DNA of 12,500 nucleotides from Acropora yongei (lineage: Eukaryota > Cnidaria > Anthozoa > Scleractinia > Acroporidae): NCBI GenBank assembly GCA_014634225.1, contig BLFN01000951.1, positions 754,055 through 766,554 of the forward strand, read 5' to 3'. Positions 7,481-12,500 of the stretch are shown piece by piece; position 1 is the stretch's first letter; every line of letters starts with the position of its first letter. The translations under genes and the position numbers were made by a program. Under the pieces are notes generated by a model that ran no database searches, was not told the DNA's origin, and saw only the letters and a program-made list of their open reading frames with translations.

Positions 7481-9564
7481 AGGTTTTTCACAACTAAATG
7501 AGAGTTTGATGACAACAGGAACGGCAACATGCAACCCTTTCTTTGAATGTTTTTCCTCCGAAAAGATTCGCTCGTGTTCTACAACGTGAAAATTAGGGGA
7601 TGGAAAAGTCGCAAAATATTTATACAATACCAAAAGAATTTATGCAGGCCAAAAATTGCCAGGCTAAAACTTCTTGAGCTTCCGACACACGACCCCATTC
7701 ACCGAGACCAAAACGAAAATGAGACGATAAAACTAAGTGCAGTAACGCGATATGAAGTCTCGATTAAAAATTTATTAATAGCAATTGTCAGTGCTTCAGC
7801 TTAAAGCAAGCATTCAGTTCAAGCAAAAGCATAATAATTAATAACAAAAAGAAGTAGTCCTAGCAACTCTCGTCAACAATTGAGCACACATTTCCCTTTG
7901 TCTTGTTTTCTCATCTGTTTATCACCTCAAAGAGAATGTTACAGTTTTATCTCCCCAAGCTCAGGTTCTGTTTCTTTAGTTGTCTTTTAAATTAAGGTAC
8001 ATGTCTTTCCAGCTTTTTCACATTTGCAATTTTTTTTTTTTTACAGATATGAGTTATTTCATCGAAATTAAAAATGCATGAACAGCCTCGGAGACAAGCC
8101 CAATCCTGACTATATTTTCATCTGCTATGGTGCTGCTCTCAGAAAGCTAAGCATTCCTTGTGCAAGTTGGTGTCAAAGTTCGTCGGAACTTATCGCAGGC
8201 GTTTCGTGAATTTAAGACATATACCTCAAACAAATGCATATGACAAATTGCCTATTCAGTATTCGCAGAAAATGAGGTACTAAAGGCTTAGCAGAATGTA
8301 AGTGTTTATTAACTATGTTATATCTATTATCCGTAGATTGCTGTAGACCGGCAGCAGAAAAACAATTGTTTCTTTTTTCAAAACTTTTATCCAGAGAACT
8401 TTTTTTATTGTATTTTAATATATTTATCTAATTTAAACCCTGAAATAGATTTTCTTTTCATTTTTCAAATAATTAAGATTCTCTTTTCCTGTAAGTATCA
8501 ACTTCGTTTCCAATAACTCACTGAAAGAGATAATCATTACTTTACGAACTAACATTGAAAAGAAGTTGAAAAACTCGCACCTCTTAATAAAACGAGCTGT
8601 TTCTTTTTCTTTCTTCTTTTTGAGTAACTCACAAGTCGCTCTCTTTCACTTTTCCAATTATCTGGAGTTCAACGGAGCATCTTGCTTGTTTTAATTAATT
8701 TTTTAATGCAATTTCTTATATTTGACAATCTAGATTCTCGGTTTGTTAATTATTAAACACTTTGGCATCAACTTGTCTTTGTTATTTTAAAACTTTAATT
8801 AAGGCAATTCCTGTGAGAGTAAAGCTTGTATTTTTACCTCACTGATGACGAACGAGGTCATTCTTATGCAATTTTATTTACTAGGTTCTTTCCGTAATGC
8901 TAAGTTAATTATTTAACCACATATTTAACCAGTTACAAGATGAATACACTATCGTGGCCAATTAAGATACAGCTTAACGGTCTCCGTGACGGCTTATCCA
9001 AGCTCTTCGCAGGTATAAGAACAAATTGGAAAATTGAATACATTTTGAACTATATAACGATTTGGTGCTTGTAAATCTACAAATTGCCAAAAGGAAGATA
9101 AAAGAAATCATGTGTTTCTTTGCCGCTAAGTCGCTTATGCGTGTAATGAGTACCATAGCAACTTGCTTGTGCAAAATTTCGTCATTAATATATCCTGTTC
9201 GAATGATCAATTTTAATAACCATTAATGCTTTTAAAACAATATTTTTCCCCGAAGACGTTCAGTTCACTTAGCGACCCTACTTTAAGATCTCGTTGTCAA
9301 AATTTGTTGTAAACTTCGGTATCGATTACAAGCGCAACTTTTCACCGAAATAGGATAAATTGAAGATTCGCAACTTTTCGTTGTGCCCCAACTATAAAAA
9401 GGCAGGAGGTTTTTTGCAGATCTGGGACAATATAGTGCAATAACTGCTATATATTGCAGCTTATCGTTGCAACTTGTACTGAGTAAACTGCTTTAATTTA
9501 GCTTCATTTTTTTGACGGTTTCGTTTTTGAAGCGTTATACGTGTGTCCCTTATACCAGCGTTTC
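7481..9564. other. Intergenic AT-rich DNA, second copy
   Basis: Counterpart of 286-2392 with few differences. No gene is recognised, no D8C exon follows the B2 EGF remnant, and the plus-strand TATAAAAA is at 9393-9400. Confidence 0.6.
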
Positions 9565-9707
9565 TCACCACGATTTTTCTACCCTATTGAAGACTTCATT
9601 CATCGGGTAACCAGACTTGCACGCGCACTTGTAAGATCCATGTGTATATGTACAATCATCTGTTCCATTGATACAATTGTGAGTTCCTCTTGCACATTCA
9701 TCGATAT
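9565..9707 (-). pseudogene. B2 exon 3 remnant (truncated EGF)
   Basis: It is open for 47 codons from a TTCCATAAG acceptor: DIDEC, THNCING, DDCTYT, YKCACKSGY, with five of the six EGF cysteines. It then reads PMNEVFN and ends at TGA 9567-9565. It is better preserved than B1 in the cysteine core but has the same non-EGF tail and no sixth cysteine. Confidence 0.65.
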
Positions 9708-9853
9708 CTTATGGAAGTGAAACAAAATAAAGGCTAGAAACTATCTGGTTCTTCTACGGAATACGACCCGTCCTTTTTGCGCTAAGTTTGGAAAGTGACC
9801 AAGAGCTCACGGATACAAAAAAATAATTAAATAAATAAAAATAAAGCTCATGT

Positions 9854-9979
9854 CCTGTGTGTTTGTCAATACAACTTGGACGGGTTTGATGAAATCAATA
9901 ATCAGCGCTGGCCGCACTGGCTCCATCGCTTGCTTTGATCACCTAGAAGGACGAAGTTGCAACCTCTTGAATGAGGGAA
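9854..9979 (-). pseudogene. B2 exon 2 remnant (YW segment)
   Basis: It is recognisable by the shared ATTCAAGAGGTTGCA start and the ATCAAACCCGTCCAAGTTGT part. The acceptor AG has changed (TTGCAG in A1, TTATAA here) and the donor GT is gone (GGAGGT in A1, GGACAT here). The same TAG as in B1 occurs in the ancestral frame, and a one-base difference from B1 breaks the alternative open frame. Boundaries are approximate. Confidence 0.6.
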
Positions 9980-10435
9980 TTATAAGGTTCCAAACAACGT
10001 GGGGATATTTGGCCCGTCCACTGCCAAGGGGCTCCTTATTGACGAGTAAAATCTTCTGGCGTTAGACAGAGTAAAATCTATAAATGTCATAAGGGCGCCT
10101 ACGGCAGTTAAAGCGTTAGGCACGAGAATGAAATAATTCTTTTTTTGGAAGAAAAAGAAGAAAGTTTTCGCTGCGCGTGTGAGTTACAAAGAGCCACTGA
10201 CTGTTGTTACGTTTTCATTCGAAGGCATCAATTTTGAGACTTAACACACAGGCCGAACTGATGATAAACATTCCCCACGCAAAGCAATACTACTAATAAC
10301 TACAGTACTAGTGAAGATATGTTTAGTTCTCTACACTCAATTCAGATTCTCAACGACTTCAAACTGATTTTCGGTGTTTTTTAATTAACTTAATTCTCTT
10401 GTGGTTTAATTCAAATTTTGTTTTTATTTTAAGAC

Positions 10436-10732
10436 CTCTTTCCCTAGGTGTTCTCATATAAACCCGACCGCGTCTTGAACATAATCTTCTGGTCTCGCAT
10501 CTTTTGCCCGGCAAATGACAACTTATGACGTAATTGACGCTCTGGCAAAGAATCTTGGAGCTACATAACAGACGTTTGTAGCATTGTGTTCTTGAAGCAC
10601 TTGAGCCATTAACATCATGCCATATGTGCATTGTGCACGTTTACATTACAGGTTCTCTGCGCATGCTTCATCGGAAGTGCAGCAAGTCAGAGATTTAACC
10701 ATTGTTGGGTGACAATGGAATTTCTTGACCAT
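10436..10732 (-). pseudogene. B2 exon 1 remnant (signal/PAN)
   Basis: It aligns with A1 exon 1 from its ATG (10732-10730) through the shared ACAENL (ACADNL in A1) and QEHNA segments, and further on to QSVNYVIS and the final RERG before a GT. Lesions: CTGCAG in A1 is CTGTAA here, placing a stop right after ENL; about 13 nt are missing before the CSLLC region; more bases are missing in the CELNN region. The signal region has also lost hydrophobicity. The donor has drifted to GTCTTA. Confidence 0.75.
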
Positions 10733-10771
10733 TTTCCAAATCAAGAGGCAAGCAACACTGAAGGAAATTAA

Positions 10772-10820
10772 AAATAATAATAATAATAAAGGAAAAATAA
10801 TAATAATAATAATAATATAA
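10772..10820. repeat. Split AAT microsatellite upstream of B2
   Basis: Two AAT runs separated by AAGGAAA lie just 5' of the B2 PAN remnant. They are the intact-side counterpart of the TAA run at the B1 deletion junction. Confidence 0.8.
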
Positions 10821-10854
10821 TGGTCGAAAAATCAAATATACTAAAATATCAATT

Positions 10855-11010
10855 GGGAACTTAATTGCGAACTTTGCACTAGTTACATAATTACCTGAAA
10901 TCTTGAGGTCATCCAGCATCGATATTATTCAGCATGTGCAAATGTTTTTTGGAAGGGTACAGCTCTGAGTAATGCCAAGAGCAACTTCACAGAACAATAA
11001 TAGAGAACTT
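10855..11010 (-). promoter_or_regulatory. Diverged upstream block of B2
   Basis: Near-identical to the B1 block at 3481-3640 and related to the A upstream region. It begins about 120 bases 5' of the B2 start codon position, separated from it by a TAA-rich tract. Any promoter activity is unproven. Confidence 0.4.
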
Positions 11011-11069
11011 AAGTAACCATAATGACAAGGCCAAAAAGAACGACACAAACTTGCCTTTTCAATAAAACT

Positions 11070-11345
11070 TTTTTTTACCGGAAAAATTATTGACGAACAA
11101 TTGACGTTTCAGCCATATCACACGGCCATCATCAGGAAACTGCCGAGTCAGCTTAAGCTTGGATCACGCAAGTGTCACATGATAGCTAACTCGGCACGTC
11201 CCGTTACGCACGGTCCTAACTGGATGACTGGTACAATTCATTAAGATATTTGCGAAGGGACAGGGCTATGGCAATATTTCAACCATACATTCATGGCATG
11301 GTTTGATGACTTCTAAAATTTTTCAAGACAAGTTTCTAAAATCTG
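11070..11345. repeat. Interspersed-repeat-like fragment with hammerhead-like core, copy 2
   Basis: Tandem-duplication partner of the fragment at 3700-4010, with CTGATGA at 11135-11129 and GAAA at 11110-11107 on the minus strand. The plus-strand ORF of copy 1 is interrupted here by a small deletion (around 11240), so that ORF is not conserved. Confidence 0.35.
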
Positions 11346-12159
11346 GGAGAAAGTGCTAAGACCCCAACCGAAATATCTATGCTGAAATCTTAACGTAAGA
11401 TAAAAATTTCTTTCTCCGAAGGGAGTTCATTCAAGGTAATTAACCTTTTGTTGAGACCAAAAACACAGAAATTTAGGTAGGCATCAGATAGTGGCCGACT
11501 TCGTTTCCAGTAAGTACGCATGAGAAAACATCATGTATTTTGCGTCAATGGGAGTCAAAATAACTTGAATAATAACCGCTTACTAACCGAGCGCGAGGAA
11601 CCTACTGGGGAATATTGGTATGTTTGGCCATTTTGCTGACTGTAACCTTTCTAGAATAGCTAATTTTGCCACTTACAAAATCTAATCTTTTTTTTTTTTG
11701 TATAGCGTGTGAGTTTTGGAGCCGATTTTTTGCACAAAGAGCAACTCTAAATTGCCTTTAGATTTTTTCTCCACAGGTTTTTGACATTTGAAAGTTCAGT
11801 CCAATATTAAACTATTTTTGTCCATTTTGCACCACTTAAACATTTGAAAAATGTCCATGTACATGTCTTACCACCTTTTGTCATCTTTTAAAGATTAGGT
11901 ATTCTTTCGAGTCATTTTTTTTTTTGGCATAGAATAAGTTCACTCTTTTTAATGCTCATGGCACTTAATAATTTATCCCAAAACTGTTCACTTTCGTCCT
12001 AATGCATGTCTTCATTAATAGAGGCTGCAAAGCACTTTACAAAATTATTGTGCAAAGCGTGTGTACTTATGTGCAATTAACAAAGGCGTTAGTAAAGACC
12101 CGATTTTAATGTAGAAATTTCTTTCCTTAGTTTTTGTCGTATCTCAAGGGTACAAGTCT
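11346..12159. other. Spacer between A2 3' end and the repeat fragment, second copy
   Basis: Counterpart of 4011-4820. It lacks the ATT microsatellite and has no recognisable gene. Confidence 0.5.
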
Positions 12160-12165
12160 TTTAAT
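12160..12165 (-). terminator. Possible poly(A) signal of A2 (ATTAAA)
   Basis: Counterpart of the A1 hexamer at 4821-4826, about 100 bases past the A2 stop. Motif and position only. Confidence 0.3.
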
Positions 12166-12224
12166 CAGATATAAAAGCTGCCTCTAGAATGACCCTTATT
12201 AGGTACTAGTTCCCTTGCAAAACT

Positions 12225-12254
12225 TGACTATTAGTGTCCTGACTATTAGTGTCC
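12225..12254. repeat. 15-bp tandem duplication 3' of A2
   Basis: TGACTATTAGTGTCC occurs twice in a row, just past the A2 stop. The A1 counterpart (about 4888) has it once. Confidence 0.9.
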
Positions 12255-12263
12255 AGTTTGTTC

Positions 12264-12500
12264 TCAGTCGGTGCCGCAGAAACGGAGATGGTATGAATTT
12301 CCTACATGTGTTCCACTGATGTAATAGAGATAGTACCCACTGCAGTTCTGTACTTGAATATTGACGGACCAGTGGCAACAGTTTGAGTTCCAGCTGAAAC
12401 ATACCTGTCGTGTCACGTTACCCTCGAATTCATCGGGATGAGCGCCATTTAACCATCCCGTGGCGTGTGTCCCGCATCGTCGAGAAGAGGTGCATGAAGT
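12264..12500 (-). CDS. Gene A2: 3' part of D8C exon, runs off the right edge
   Basis: This is the tandem copy of A1 exon 4, aligned to 4910-5146. It reads open for 78 codons from the window edge to a TGA at 12266-12264, starting within the MPTSC motif and ending in the same RFCGTD. All D8C cysteines in this part are kept, including the CC pair. It differs from A1 at about 14 bases, of which only two are clearly silent. Changed residues include P-to-S and H-to-R near the RCGT motif, Y-to-F in HPDEY, K-to-N before the CC pair, and YHK-to-HVG near the C terminus. The upstream exons lie beyond the window, so it cannot be said whether A2 is intact. Confidence 0.85.
   Translation of the reverse strand, partial: TSCTSSRRCGTHATGWLNGAHPDEFEGNVTRQVCFSWNSNCCHWSVNIQVQNCSGYYLYYISGTHVGNSYHLRFCGTD

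Larger units (their letters stand above)
9565..10732 (-). pseudogene. Pseudogene B2: decayed A-type paralog, exons 1-3
   Basis: This is the tandem copy of B1, and it still has the PAN exon. Remnants are exon 1 (10732-10436), exon 2 (about 9979-9854) and exon 3 (9707-9565), in the order and strand of A1. It has an in-frame TAA and frameshifting deletions in exon 1, lost splice sites and a stop in exon 2, and a truncated EGF. No D8C exon follows before the intergenic DNA. It is a pseudogene by several independent lesions. Confidence 0.8.
7200..12500. repeat. Tandem repeat unit, copy 2 (partial, matches 1-5146)
   Basis: This is the direct partner of 1-5146, cut by the window edge inside the A2 D8C exon. 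Gene order (intergenic, B, upstream block, A) is identical, so the unit is an A+B gene pair with spacers. The duplication junction is not marked by any transposon ends I can see; the boundary at 7199/7200 is simply where the window's first base finds its partner, not a proven breakpoint. Confidence 0.95.

Noticed and set aside
9850..10065. Plus-strand ORF of 71 aa
   Set aside because: It lies antisense over the B2 YW exon remnant and is a shadow of it; no homologous open frame exists in B1.
10695..10919. Minus-strand 74 aa ORF with a poly-Tyr/Ile run
   Set aside because: It is a translated TAA microsatellite upstream of B2, not a gene.
1..12500. Transposon or LTR explanation for the long direct repeat
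   Set aside because: The repeated unit contains host-type genes and spacers, has no integrase, reverse transcriptase or terminal inverted repeats that I can see, and fits segmental tandem duplication better.

Overview
The window looks like nuclear DNA from a cnidarian, most likely an anthozoan such as a stony coral or sea anemone. The evidence is low-GC DNA, small exons separated by GT-AG or GC-AG introns, symmetric phase-1 exons that each carry one extracellular module, and a PAN/apple + EGF + D8C combination of the kind seen in anthozoan proteins labelled OIT3-like or GP2-like. The species call is inference. There are no prokaryotic genes, rRNAs, tRNAs or CRISPR arrays.

All recognisable genes lie on the minus strand. 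The one complete gene (here 'A1', 7188 down to 4910) has four exons. By hand splicing they give 972 nt, or 323 aa plus stop: signal peptide and PAN/apple-like domain, a short 'YW..C D' segment resembling the start of a fibrinogen-related domain, one calcium-binding EGF domain, and a C-terminal D8C domain as in uromodulin, GP2 and OIT3. All three introns are phase 1, and the third appears to use a GC donor.

The window is mostly a large direct tandem repeat. Bases 1-5146 match 7200-12500 almost throughout, with a period of about 7.2 kb plus indels. Within each unit there is a decayed paralog ('B') of the A gene: B1 at about 2393-2803 and B2 at about 9565-10732. B has degenerate PAN, YW and EGF exons and no D8C exon. 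The upstream sequences of A and B are also related. This suggests two rounds of duplication: an old A/B split, then a recent duplication of the A+B pair. A2, the second A gene, enters at the right edge (its D8C exon is at 12264-12500). The left edge begins 12 bases upstream of where another A start codon would be, so the array very probably continues on both sides.

Layout: 1-2392, upstream region of an off-window A copy and long AT-rich intergenic DNA; 2393-2803, pseudogene B1; 2804-4909, remnants of B1 introns and upstream DNA, a repeat fragment with a hammerhead-like core, and TAA microsatellites; 4910-7188, gene A1; 7189-9564, second copy of the intergenic DNA; 9565-10732, pseudogene B2; 10733-12263, second copy of the upstream/repeat region; 12264-12500, 3' exon of A2. 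The genes probably form a small, actively duplicating and decaying family of secreted adhesive or matrix-type proteins.
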